Shown one piece after another: positions 1 through 12,145 of a stretch of 64,000 nucleotides of DNA. The stretch covers positions 1,426,001-1,490,000 of the forward strand of contig JAKZHN010000001.1 in assembly GCA_037179335.1 (NCBI GenBank). Reading direction: 5' to 3'. Both the position numbers and the translations under genes were made by a program. Position 1 is the stretch's first letter, and each line of letters starts with the position of its first letter. This DNA comes from Cyclaneusma minus. Lineage: Eukaryota; Ascomycota; Leotiomycetes; Marthamycetales; Marthamycetaceae. The notes under the pieces are model-generated. The model did not search any database, had not been told where the DNA came from, and was given only the letters and a program-made list of their open reading frames with translations.

Positions 1-3000
1 CAATTGCCGTTTTTTTTAAAAAAGCCTTAACAATTTTATCGAATTTTTAAATAAGCAAATAATGTTAGCTAATAGTAGATTTATATTTTAAAGCTTAAAT
101 TTTAAAATTGCAAATATTAATATTGCTATTTTAATTTATTCACATCATATAATCAAATATAAACAATTTAAAATAACCTTTTGTAAGCTCGAATTTTCCT
201 TTACTTATAAATGGCCTAATACCCTTTTATTAATAAATTTAAAATTTATAAAGCCAGGCTTTTTAAAGAATTGTTTTAGAAAATAAGCCCTTTTCATTTT
301 TAAGCATTATTTTAAAATTAAAATGCAATAATTTAATATAAATTACTATATTGGCCTTGCTTTTAGTAATTTTTATAAGCATTTAAACAAAGCGAAAAAA
401 ACAAAAATTATTAATTTTATATTAAAAAAATCTTTTTTTAATTGGGTAATTAAAAATTAAAAATCGCAAATTATAGCCTTATTGCTAGCCGGCCGGCTTG
501 GAAAAATTCGGTTTGCAAATATTAAAAATTAAAAAAAAAGAAAAAAACTTAATGCTATAAAAATAAATTTATAATATAGATTTTAAACAATAAAATAAAA
601 AAGGACTAATATATAAATAATATAAAGCCTATAATATTTATAATAAAAGAAGGGAAATATATATATATATATATAATAGTTTTATTTATTCTAATATTTA
701 AATTTATTCTTTATTTATTTTAATAATATATTTATTCTATAAAAATATATTTTATTAAGATTTTATAAAATATTAATATAATATTAATTTTATTATAATA
801 AAATAATATAACAATATTTAAAACAATATAAAATAGCATTATGAATAAATTATTTTGCAAAATATTAATTTTTAAATTAATTCCTATAGTTAGAAAATTA
901 ATAATAAAATTAATAATTTATATATATATTAGTTCTGATTATATAGCCAATAAAATATAACTTATATATTAAAGATTAAAATTCAAAACAAATATATTAT
1001 ATAAAAAATTATAAAAAATTAAAATCCAAAGGTTTAATTTGGGAATTCTCGGGCTATAGGGGCTATGCATATTTTCTGCCTTTTTAAAGCCGAATATTAA
1101 AGTTTTTTATATTTTCTTAATTTATTTGGTTATAAAATATTATTCTTAATATTCATTAAAAAATAGGGTTTTATAGCTATTTTACTTAATTTATTATAAA
1201 GGTTTTAAAAAACAAAGGGGGCCAAATTAGGAATTTTAAAAAGAAAGGGGGTTAAATTAGGTATTTGGCGTTTTTTATATTAAATAAACCAATTCTTGCA
1301 ATTGGAAATAGCTTTATTTTTCTATTTAATTTAGAATTTTTGAATACTGTGTAATATATTTAAAAAAATAGGCCAATTTCCAAACTTTTGATTGGATTAA
1401 TCTTTTATATAATTTATATGTTTTAAAATAAGCTTCGGATTATACCCTAAAATGGATTTTAATATTATGCAATTTTCAATCTGCAAAATTAATTAGAATT
1501 TAATTTTTCTAAATTGCTTTAAATTTAATAATTTTATTAGAATATTTCTCGATCTAATATAAAATATCCAAATAGCCAATTTGCTTTAATTTAGCCTAAA
1601 AATTAATCTTATTATATTAATTAATTCCCGATTTAATTTTCGATATTGCAATAATAGCTTTTAAATTTATTGTTAAATTTAGCGCTTTAATATAATATTA
1701 TAGTAATTAAAAATAAATTGGCAAATAAAAATATATTATATATATTTTTTAATTATAAAGAATAGCCGCTATTCTTTTTAAATAAAAATAGCAATATTTA
1801 AATATTATGTATTAAAAATTTTGCTTAGTTTTTTTAATAAATAATTTTTATTTTTTGCGTATTTTTAGCGTATATGCTTTATAAAATGCCTGCAAGGCGC
1901 TTTTTCTAATTTTATATAAAAATTGCTTTTTTTTAGCTCTAGGCCCTAAAGCTTTTAAATGCGAAGTTTTGCTTTTTAATGATTTAATATTTAATTTTAA
2001 TTATTAATTTTGGTGTTTTATTTTAATTATATAACTTTTTATTAATTTACTATTATTAATAATTATTTTTAAATTTATTATTGCTTAATTTTTAAAATTC
2101 TAATTTTAATATATAATTTGCGCTATTTATTATTAAATTATGTTTAAATTTTTATTTAATTATTTTTATTATTTTAAATATCCATCTTTTTATATTAAAA
2201 TTTATTAAAACTTTATTATTTTTATTAGCTTATATATGCTATTTTAATTTTTGCAAATGCCTTTTTTGCAAATGCCGAAAAATTAATATAGCGGCGATTT
2301 ATTTTAAATAATTGGTTTTAGGGTTTATTTGGATTTTTTGAATTTTATTTTTTATAAACGACCTAGCTAAAGTTGCTATTTTTGTTTTTTACTATTACTA
2401 TATTTAGCCAAAAAAATTCCCAGTATTGCAATATTAATATAATTAATTAGCGATGGTTTATACGCTATTGCTGTTTTTAACTATCACTATTATAGCTACT
2501 TTTAGCTTTAGGCCACTATGCTAAGCCATGGGTATATTTATATTTTGCTAAAGGCTTTTTTATAATTAAAGCTTAATTATAAATATACTCGTTATTTGCT
2601 AGCTTCGTTATTACCTTTTAAATGATTATTTTATTCTACCTTTTCAATACCAATATAAACTCTTTAATAATATATATAAATTTTGGCCCATTATAATTAA
2701 AAACCAATTCAAACCAATATAATTAATATATAAATGCAAAATAATAGCTACGCTAAAAAAGTCAAATTGCAAAGCCTTAATAAAATATTTCTTTCTTTCT
2801 TTATAAATTAAAAAATAAGCGGCGAGAATATTGGACCGGTTTTTGTATTTAAATTGCTTTTTGCGGAGTTTTTTAAAAAATATTTATATAAAAGGATATT
2901 ATATAGCAAAAAACAAAATGGTTTTTATTTTGCATTTTGATTTGAATTTTAATAAAAACTTCTAAACAATTTTTAAAAATATAAAGCAATTTTCAATTTT

Positions 3001-5320
3001 TATTAATTAATTTAAAAATTTAAATAAAAGAATTTAGCCGCTAAGTTTTAAAAATATATTTGACCATTTTTTTAAAAAAAAAACTATAAGTATTTTATAG
3101 CTAAAGCCCTATTTAATTTTCGTATTAAAAAATAGTTTAAAAATGAAAAACCATTTATTTTTATATGTTTTATATGCAGCTTTATATTCGGCAATAAAGC
3201 GGCGGCGATTGAGGAAATAAATAATATAGTATATTTTGCAAAGAAGTTTTTTTTTGCTAATAATTTGCATAGCCTTGCTATACTTGATTTTAAAAATTTC
3301 TAGCATCTCGGCTGGCTTAATATTGAAAGCCTGGAGTATTTATTGGATATTAAAATATATAATATATAATATATAATATATATTATTTTCTTTTTTTTTA
3401 AAATACCAAAATTAATAAATAAAATAAATGGTTTATTTTTATTAAATTTTCATATTAAAATTTTTAAAGTTATAAAGCATAAAATTATTTGCTTTAGCAT
3501 TATTATATATAATGGTAAAAATAGTGCTTTTAATATTGAAATTATTGGTAATTTTAAATAGTTTTTAAACCAAATAAAATCCATTATAAATTGTTTTTAA
3601 AAGAAATTTCAATTAAAGTAAAATAATAAATTAATATATAATATAAATATTGGAATATATAAATGCTTTGAGTTTAATATTGCAAAATATATATATTGGA
3701 AATAAAGTTTTTTTAATTTAATAATAAAATAATAAAATATATTTAGAAATTGTAAAAATTATAGAAATAATTTAAAAATATTAATACCATTATTTGCTAT
3801 TGCATTACTAATTAGCTAAAATATTATATAAATTATATTGCGCAATTTGAAATAAATAATTTTGAATTTTAAGCTATAATTAAAAAAAATACTGTATAAT
3901 AGAGAATCTTTTTTTTAAACAATTTTATTAAATTTTTATTTTCAAAAAGCAAAAGCTTAAATAAAAAAAAAATGTGATTTATATTTATAAATTTAGCATT
4001 TGTTTTTTAAATACTATTTTATTATTTTAAATATCAAGAAAAAATTGTGCTAGCGTATTTCGTATAATATTTGCTAAATTAGCAATTTATTATAGCAAAT
4101 ATTTATTTACCAAATTTAATATAGGCCTATATTTTCTTATGTAATTGCTGCTTTTATTTTTTTTAAAAAAAAATAATATTAGTACGAAAAATAATTGGAT
4201 TAATATGCTTGATTTTGTGGTTTAAAAATATTTTAATTTGCAAATAAAACTAAATAACTAATTATTTTAAAAATAAAAAAATAAAAAATAAAATTATTAA
4301 AGATTTTTCCAAATTTAAATGCCAATTATGCAATATAAAAAAATGTTTTTAATTACAAACGTTATTAAAAGCTTGCGAAAAAAAAATCAAGCTTTTTTTA
4401 TATTTTTAATTTTAAAAAAAGCTTTTGAAAATAGCAGCTTAGGCTTTTCGATTCTTTTAGCTTTTTAAGCTTTCTTTTAGCAATTCTTTTTAATTTGGCT
4501 AATAGAAATCTTTTTATAATAATTTCTATAGTAATATTAAATATTTCTAGAATTTTTAAGCTTTAAATTAATATTAAAAGAATCCTGATATTATAAGCTA
4601 TTTTTAAATGCGCTTTAGCAGTTTTTTTAAATATAAATAGCACGCAAATAAAGGGAATTTTTTAAATTTTTTATTTTTTTAAAGCGTTATAAGCCTTTTA
4701 AAAAATATCCATTGTTTATTTGGTAGCAAAATTATTGTAAAAAACAAATAGAATATAAATTTGGAAAATTGGAAAGGCAATTGAGAATTTTTAAAATTTT
4801 TAAATTTTTAAAATATTAAAAATTTAGAATAAAAAAATTTAAAATTAATAGAAAATAATATTGATTAAAATTGAAATAAATATTATCTAAAATAAAATAA
4901 AAAGAGTTTTTAAGGGTTTGAAAAATTGATATAAATGCTGGCTGGCTGTAAAAAGTTTAAAAAAAAGGAAAAAAATAAATAATTGGGCGTTTAAAGGGAT
5001 TTTAATATTAAAATACAGAGTTTTTATAAAAGGAAATGGCATTGAATATTTCAGCGCGTAAATTGGCCTGCCGGTGGTTTAAATTAATATATGGGCCGTA
5101 TTGGTGGATTATTGAATTGGTGTTAAGGGTTAGAATTAAGGGACTTTTGTATTATTATATTAAAAAATAAGTGGTCCGGTATTTATGCTTTATAGCTTGA
5201 TTTTCTATTTCAAATATTTTAATTATTATATAAATTTTATTTTATTTTATTCCATTCAAAATAGATAAACTTATAAGACATTATTTTAAATTAAATTAGA
5301 TACAAATAAGTTTCCCGTAC
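1..5320. repeat. AT-rich, RIP-like degraded repeat block (left)
   Basis: The block is extremely AT-rich and dominated by TpA steps, with stop codons in all frames. The only sizeable open frame (3109-3306, minus) is 65 codons of Lys/Ile/Tyr-rich sequence with no family I recognise. Short AT microsatellites occur, for example near 658-676. A few GC-containing scraps survive (487-498, 2280-2300, 5050-5105), as expected for incompletely mutated transposon DNA. I could not find paired LTRs or a protein domain here, so the repeat class is unknown. Composition returns to normal within about 100 bases around 5300, just 3' of the first gene. Confidence 0.8.
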
Positions 5321-5708
5321 CCTGATAATATATAAAAACCAGAGCGGCAGCGGGAACTATTTATTGATATTTGTAATTTTTATGCGATTTCCAATGAAAT
5401 CTGTGCTGTACTACTTTCAATTCATTTCTCATTTCGAGTTCACACACCCCCTACTTCAGCACTCAAACGAAGGTAAGCAAAATACAGGAATTAAAGATCG
5501 CTGAAATTCAGGCCCCGAAGCCACTTTTTAGTCTATCATAAACTGCATCAAAAGTGCCTCCCGAACACAGACAAACAAGAAATGAAAAAGACGCTATGCT
5601 GTTTTCTCGCTCAAATCGCTTTGCTGCACTGTGGCACTGCCGTTATTTCCCATTTCAGAATACAACATACAAACCCATAGTATACAATATTCATCACTTC
5701 CCGTCTCT
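5321..5708. other. Transition zone and 3' flank of the Usa1-like gene
   Basis: This stretch lies between the AT-rich block and the stop codon of the minus-strand Usa1-like gene. Composition is near the genomic norm. It probably carries the 3' UTR and polyadenylation region of that gene. I see no separate gene; the overlapping plus-strand frames are antisense shadows. Confidence 0.5.
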
Positions 5709-8253
5709 TCAAATCTCGATCAACGGCGGCTGTGCAGCCGCGGCCGGCGCATCCTCACGATCTTCAGCGGCACCGCCCTCGCCACTCCCCTGACGAGCTC
5801 CACTCGACTCGCTCGGGTTATTCCCGGTTGGGTTGTCGGTGCTGGTCTCGGGGGTAGAGTTTTGCTGAGGCTCAGCGGGCTGAGAAGTTCCTTCAGCCTC
5901 AGGTTCGGGCACAGCAGCAGCCGCATCTCTCGTTGCATTATCCCTCTCCTCTTGCATGCGCTGTACTTGCGCCGCCTGCGCATTCACCTCCGCCTCTCTA
6001 GCCGCAATATGTCTCTCGCCAACTCCAGGCACCAGGCTCGCCAAGAAAAGCAAGCCGGCGTGTTCCGCCCTGCGCACATGTCTCATCACCCAGCCTGCAT
6101 TCGCCTGCCGTCTTTGCTGAACGAGTCTCTGTGCTACCTGTGCTGGATTTGGCTGATTTTGTCCTCTCTGCTCCTGTCCCTGGCCGCGTTCACCTCCTTC
6201 ACGTGCCTCGCCTCCTGCAGCTGGGTCATTACCAGCTTGAGCAGCGGCATTGGCACCACCAGCACCTCCCGCATCAGCAAGCGGGATCAAATTTTCCAGG
6301 TGCCTCCTCACAGGGCCCCACACCTGATCCGCCAATCCATTGAAGACCCCCAAATGCGCGACAAAAATTCCTACCGCCAGTGAACAAACCACCCAAAACC
6401 TAGTCCAAGAACCGTTTCCTGATGTGAAGAACCACACCAGTCCGAACAATCTTAGGACTAGCCAGATATGGTTCCACACCTCCAGCGCTGGAGCAGCAGG
6501 GTTGTGGGGATGAGCTACTGGATGCGCGGCTGGCGCTGCGCGACGAGCGTCAACTTGGGCAGCAGCAGCAGCAGGATTATTTTGTCGATGCTGACGCATT
6601 TGTTCACGAATGCGCAAGCGCATGGCGCGATGCTGGTCGGGGGGGTTAGGGTTAAGGAGGTCGCGATCGGCAGCGCGGATCGCTTCAATGGCGCGGTCGC
6701 GGGCTTGGTCGCGCTCCTGGCGACGTTGAGCGCGGCGTGCGCTTTGAGGGGAAAGAGGCGTGAAGTAGGTTTCAGGATTACTGAGGAGCAGGGCGCGGGG
6801 GCCAGTGGGGCTGGAGAGAATATAGACCACGGGTGAAGAGGATGAGTTGTTAGTGGAGGCGGGCTGGGATTGGGTGGCTTGTTGAACTGAGGGTGGACGC
6901 TGGCCAGAGGGTTGCGAAGTTGTGGAGGAGCCAGGCTGTGCGGATGGTACGCTGGCCTGAGGCTGGGAGTCGGCGGCTGAATTTGATATGTTTCGGGCGT
7001 GGTTGTAGGCGTCTCTTTGAGCCAGGGCATACAGGTTGGACTGGTCGCGGAGAGATTGCCGTAAATTGTGTGCCTGAGTGTGCTGGGCGGACTGCTCAGC
7101 GAGAGATCGCAAACGTGCTATTTCAGCGGAAATTTCTGGTTCTCTGCTTGTCCTATGGGCAAATCCACCGGCAGCAGGAGTCGGATTGTCTCGTGCGGGA
7201 ATCTGAAGATATGTCGTGGTTTCGTTCACGGTGACCTGCCATCTCTGGCCGTTCGGTCCAACTCCTTCGCGGGTATATGTGACTGACGACTCTGGACGGG
7301 AAGCGCCAGGAGGAGGTTGGCTATGGGCTCTGGCTGGACCGTTCCCCCGCCCGAACAGACTCGGAGCTGGAGGAGAAGGCGTGTAGCCATGTGGTCGATC
7401 TCCAGTATTCCCGTTGTTTTGCATATTGGCAGCAGCGTTCAAATGTGGCAATAGCTGCGCAGCCTGTTGATCTCTCTCGTATTGGTCAATGACATGTTGC
7501 CAAGGTGCTGGTTGGCCAGGGTTTGGTTGGGCACCTGGCGAGGGCCTTAGACCTATTGGAAATGGATTTTGCTCGTGTGGTGGAATCTGGACAACACCGG
7601 CCACCCCAGGGGGCATTCGGGGTTGGTACTGTCCACGTAATGGGTCGGCCGCCATTTGATGGTGGAAGTTAGGCTGATGGTGGAAAGTATGAGCATGAGC
7701 CTGTTGGAGCACAGGAAGCCCATGAGCGGTGTTTTGAGGTCCCTGGACGATGCGGCTTGGTTGCCAGGAACCAGATCGGACGGATCGAGCAGAGGGATTC
7801 TGAGGATTGGGATGAGGGGGTTCATGGGACCCACTGCCAGTCCGTGTTGCGGAGCTGCCGGGAGACTGACTGTCGATTGGTCTGAGAACAAGATGCAAGG
7901 ACTGCGGCTCGGGTCGGTTCATCTGTGAAGAGCGAGGTCAGCCAATGTGCCTAGGTAGGTAGGCAGCAGCACTCTCGACTTACGGCATCTCTGCCAAATA
8001 TCTCCAGCATGGTCTCTGTCTCACGAACAAGAAGCCGTCCGTTCTTGATAAGCCTCTGCCGGTTATCAGAAGGCTGGCCCTGTACAGACTCGCGGATCTT
8101 GGCTTTCAGGTCCTTGACGGTGGTCGCGGCCGGCAGTTGGGGGAAGGACAAAGCGTCCACACCGACCGATGGCGAGACAATCTTGAGATTGATTGTAAGG
8201 GGCTCGTTTGCTCCGGGATTCTCGCGCGCAGACTGGGGCGTATCGTCAGCCAT
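5709..8253 (-). CDS. Usa1/Herp-like ERAD scaffold with ubiquitin-like domain
   Basis: There are two exons, 8253-7984 and 7922-5709, with a 61-nt intron (GTAAGT...CAG), giving 827 residues. Residues about 20-105 look like a ubiquitin-like fold; the join places the last strand (LHLVLRP) directly after GRDA, which supports the intron. A long Pro/Gln/His-rich linker follows, then a charged helical stretch near 480-535. Two hydrophobic segments at about 574-590 and 599-622 are separated by a short Gly/Ser turn, and an Ala/Gly/Glu-rich tail follows. The layout and length resemble yeast Usa1 and animal Herp: an ER-membrane scaffold that links Hrd1 to Der1 in ER-associated degradation. Family assignment rests on architecture, not on a specific motif. 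It is divergent from the Psd1 gene, 514 bp apart. The alternative is another UBL membrane protein such as a Dsc3-type subunit, but that is usually much shorter. Confidence 0.78.
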
Positions 8254-8767
8254 GGTTGGAGTTGGGCGGCCTGCGGCGGAGGAGGACGCAGCTCAGGCGG
8301 GAGCTCGAGGTTTGGGGGTCCCGGATGTTGGAAGGGCAATGGCAGATGGCGGTGGCTTGACGAGACAGGAATCTTGGGGAGCTGTTGCCACTCCAGTCAC
8401 TGGTCAGTAAGTCATGGTCTGATGTGCAGATCTGTAGCGAGCGGCTGCCAGTCGATTTCAGCTTTTCAGGCGACAAATCCGATGCGGCTGCGTCGCTTAT
8501 CCCTTACTATATACATACAGGCTGGCTCGCCCGATGCTGCGGCCAACAGACTACGTTGCCTTATTATTTCCAGTGCCGCGCTAACGTGTTGAGGCTATCA
8601 GCCTTGCATACATGTAGGTCGCTGTGCATCATGGCCCCACTCTCCACTGCATCAATCCGTCCGATATCGAACCATTGATGCCACCACATCCAACAATTCT
8701 CTGGACGCACATTGACCATTTTGAAATGTTCTGAACCTACGCAGAACGCCCCCACGAAGTCGCGGAT
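8254..8767. promoter_or_regulatory. Divergent promoter region, Usa1-like / Psd1
   Basis: This 514-bp gap separates two start codons pointing away from each other, so it must hold the promoters and 5' UTRs of both genes. I see no clear TATA box on the Psd1 side. The open frames here are antisense shadows without recognisable domains. Shared regulation is possible but not shown. Confidence 0.55.
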
Positions 8768-10552
8768 ATGATTACCAGGCGGGCCGCCGTCTACGCCCAG
8801 GCTGCGAACCCGCGAGCCTTCTTGCAACATGTCGACAGCCCATTCGCATGTAGCACATGCAGATGTCATCGCCACGCCCTCCGCCATTTCTCGTCTACAA
8901 GGCGCCACTTTGCACAGCCAGACGGCAAGGAATCGTTCCGCCAGAGGTTGGGCAAGGCTTTGGGCGAAACCAAGATCAAGTGGTATCCAATCCCTGTTGG
9001 CCTAGGAATCGCTTTCCTAGGCCTAGCTCAGTTCTACAAGGTCAATGAGCGCGAAAAGGCCCGACAGAAAGAGGAGGATGAAGCCGAGGCCGCATACTTG
9101 AAAAGTGTTGGTTCGGGGGATAATGGTAATGATGGAGAGTCTGAATCGAGACCCAAGAGACGGAAGAGGATTCGGCCAACTGGACCATGGCAAGTCCAAG
9201 TAATGTCGACGCTGCCACTCAAGGCCATCTCACGATTATGGGGACGCTTCAACGAACTCGAGATACCCTACTATTTGCGCGTTCCTGGATTCAAGTTATA
9301 TGCTTATATCTTTGGTGTTAAGTCAGTGGCTCGATTACCCTTTCGTACCTCATTCTCCATAAATAATAGCAATATCAATAGCTAACCCCTTAACAGCCTT
9401 GACGAAGTTTCCGAGCCAGACCTCCACGTATACCCCAATCTGGCCTCCTTTTTCTACCGCACCCTCAAACCCGGTGTCCGCCCCCTCGACCCAAACCCCA
9501 ACGCCCTCCTCTCCCCCGCCGACGGCCGCGTCCTGCAATTCGGCTCCATCGACTCTGGCGAGGTCGAGCAAGTAAAGGGCATGACCTACAGCCTCGACGC
9601 TCTTCTGGGCACCAACACCCCTTCCACCTCCCCCAACCCCTCTAGCCCCTCTAACCTCTTCGCACCTCACCACTCCGCCCCTGAACAGAGCACCAGCGCC
9701 GTCTCCCACAAAGATGGCGACGACGACGTCATAAAGCACGACGAAGAATTTGCCAATGTAAACGGCATCCACTACACTTTACCTAACCTTTTCTCCGGTT
9801 CCGGCGAAAAGAACCCAAATGACCAAAAGTCCTCCAAAAAATCTGACCAGTCCACACATCCTGAAGCTAGTTCAGAAGCCGAAGTATCGCGCGACCTAGC
9901 ATTTAGTGAAAAGCCCTGGTACGCACGCCTCACTCAAGAAAACCGCACGGCTCTCTATTACGTTGTAATCTACCTAGCACCCGGTGACTATCATCGCTTC
10001 CACTCGCCCTGTGCCTGGGTCTGCGAAACCCGACGTCATTTTGCCGGTGAACTCTACTCCGTCTCCCCCTACCTGCAACGTACCCTCCCCGGTCTCTTCG
10101 TCCTCAACGAGCGCGTGGTCCTTCTCGGACGGTGGCGCTACGGTTTTTTCAGCATGGTCCCTGTCGGCGCGACCAATGTCGGATCGATAAAGATCAATTT
10201 CGACAAAGAGTTGCGGACTAATAGTTTGAACACTGATACGGAAGCTGACCGCGCGGCGGAAGAGGCACAGAAGAGAGGCGAAACCTATGCTGGGTTTGCG
10301 GAAGCGACGTATGCAGGTGCTAGTCGGGTGCTAGGTGGTCATGCCTTGAGGAGGGGAGAGGAGATGGGAGGTTTCCAGTTGGGGAGTACGGTAGTGTTGG
10401 TTTTTGAGGCACCAAAGGGGAGAAGGCCGAGTTTAGATGAGGGGTGGATGGGAGAAGGGAGGGAGAGAAAGGGTGGGTGGAACTGGAACGTTGTGCAGGG
10501 ACAGAAGGTCAAGATGGGGGAGGCTATTGGATGGGTTGATGATTCGCAATAA
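8768..10552 (+). CDS. PSD1: Phosphatidylserine decarboxylase proenzyme, mitochondrial (Psd1)
   Basis: Two exons, 8768-9321 and 9397-10552, give 569 residues. The 75-nt intron (GTCAGT, branch CTAAC, ends CAG) joins FGV to NLDEV, which matches the family. The enzyme makes phosphatidylethanolamine from phosphatidylserine at the mitochondrial inner membrane. The N-terminus is Arg/His-rich without acidic residues, as in a mitochondrial presequence, and is followed by a membrane segment at about 74-91. The catalytic parts are visible: SPADG with Asp227, the HRFH pair His384/His387, and the LGST self-cleavage motif with Ser515, which becomes the pyruvoyl group of the small alpha chain. Two low-complexity Ser/Pro/Lys-rich loops (about 255-345) lengthen the chain relative to bacterial enzymes, as in other fungi. 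All key residues are present, so the gene looks functional. Confidence 0.96.
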
Positions 10553-11228
10553 ATGAGGCATCATGCATGATATTGTTGTCTGCTTTATGACGGTACGAGT
10601 TGGCGTTACATAAAAAGTTCCATGGCTGTATATACCCAACTCCAGGTCTCACGCAAAAATAGAGCATGTTTTTCTCGATACCATCACAGCTTTCTTCCAA
10701 GCATAGCCCTTAGATCCGGACTCAAAAGGAGGAAAATGCACTTCGCAGAGACTAAAGAAAATTGGCAACATGCATCGAGTTCCATACTAATCATAGCCCC
10801 GGGAAGGCAAGGTTAATCCGAGAGGCATGTCTTGATGTGTTTTCTTCGACCCGAAGGCGATGCGAAGATGAGGCCTCTTAGTGGTAACGGCTCATCGTGC
10901 CAGAGTTTGAATGACAGGAAGATCAGATGCGCTGTGCAAGAGACTGGGAAGTGATGCGAACAGAGGTATCATGAAACCTAGGTAGGGATGAACTTGGCTA
11001 AAACCATGGATGGTACCTAGGGATGACGACGATTCTGATTTTCCCTTCTTGTTCATTTCGTTTCTGCACGATGTTCGAGATGGCAGGGTTTGCTGATTCT
11101 GTGTTTGATGTTTCGGGCCTTCGGCTTGTCTTCTATAAACGTGAAGGACCTTTCAATGTTCAGTTTTTTTCAAACACCTCCCGAGGTTCACGCCTCCATA
11201 TAACCTACCACCCCCCAACAAAATCACA
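10553..11228. other. Intergenic, 3' flanks of Psd1 and the GNAT relic
   Basis: This 676-bp interval lies between two convergent 3' ends and should contain the Psd1 3' UTR. Two copies of a CCTAGG-type motif occur (near 10978 and 11016). The small open frames (10622-10816, 11023-11232) have no recognisable domain. I see nothing else. Confidence 0.5.
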
Positions 11229-12145
11229 CTAACCATGGTCCCAAAGCCCACGGCGGCCTCGTCCCTCCCTCCTCCTAATTCCCACTCGCTGGTCTCCACA
11301 TGGTCCAAAACTCCGTCTGGCCCATCTCATGACTGTATCTAATCCACTCCTCACTCGGGTGGCGTTCTCCTTTTCCGTACTAAGCACCATTTTGAAGTAC
11401 GCCTTAAACCCGAATCCCTCAAACAATCTCCTGGCCGGCGGTGAGCTCTCAACCCAACATTCGATTCCCAGCTCATCAGCTGTCTCCACACCCCATTGTA
11501 CCAGCATCGACCCTATACCGCACCGTCGATGATCTGGATGCACTGACATGAAATTTGCAACTACGGCCCTGCTGTCAGCACGTTCATTCCAGCAATCAAG
11601 ATATTCTTAGCACTCGAATTCTCCTTGGAAATTTGCAAAACTTATAGGAAAGAAAAGGGATAACAGGGGCCATACCAGCATGAGATCGCTGCATCCAAGC
11701 CGCTCTCGGCGCATACAATTGTTGAATCATCTCCTCCACGAACTCCCTCCCCTCACCCTCCGGCCACCAATCAGCCACCATCCTTTTCCTTACTTCATCG
11801 GCTCCGTTGGGATACGGATTCTCCAAATAAACCATCCATTGAGTAGCGCCTACTCTCCCTCTCAACCACATAAAGCCAGTGACTAGCCGGATCCTCAGTA
11901 TGAGCCCTCCACAGTCGCTCTTTGGCGGATTGCATACCTACCTACCTTAGCATTCTCCCCGTCTGCTGCGGTAGGGCCGAATATGGGGAAGAGACCGTGG
12001 ATTAGGGGCCGGTAGGGGGCATGGTTCGCAAGCCAGATCGCGGGAAGATGGCATCGAGTTCGGAGTGGGTGGTGGCTTCTTTTAGTATGTGGTATTTGGG
12101 TGGGGATGGGCCTGAATGTTGAGCTGTTTGTACTGGGAATTTCAT
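11229..12145 (-). pseudogene. GNAT-family N-acetyltransferase, multiply frameshifted
   Basis: The minus strand carries consecutive pieces of one GNAT protein in different frames. The ATG-led N-terminus (12145 to about 12042) ends ELDAIFP. A piece with AIWLANHAPY (to 11949) is in another frame. A third piece with SAKERLWRAH and SHWLYVVE (11935 to about 11862) follows a 13-nt insertion. GATQWMVYLENPYPNG to QRSHA (to 11676) is in a further frame. A likely 115-nt intron (11675-11561) leads to VANFMSVHPDHRRCGIGSML, the acetyl-CoA binding motif A. The family-typical MWRP tail near 11290 lies in yet another frame with a stop. The acetyl-CoA site is intact, but at least four frame breaks separate the pieces. 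The substrate cannot be inferred. Decay is more likely than sequencing error because neighbouring genes read cleanly, but reads should decide. Confidence 0.75.
11936..11948 (-). repeat. 13-nt AGGT-repeat insertion in the GNAT relic
   Basis: On the minus strand the insert reads AAGGTAGGTAGGT. Removing it joins GENA directly to MQSAKERLW in one frame, as expected for this protein family. The same TAGG/CCTA motif is also found in the intron of the Usa1-like gene (7950-7962). Whether it is slippage of a short tandem repeat or a small insertion cannot be told from one copy. Confidence 0.55.

Noticed and set aside
5631..6383. 250-codon plus-strand frame
   Set aside because: It is antisense to the Usa1-like coding region and Arg/Ser/Leu-rich without a domain; the minus strand has the consistent protein.
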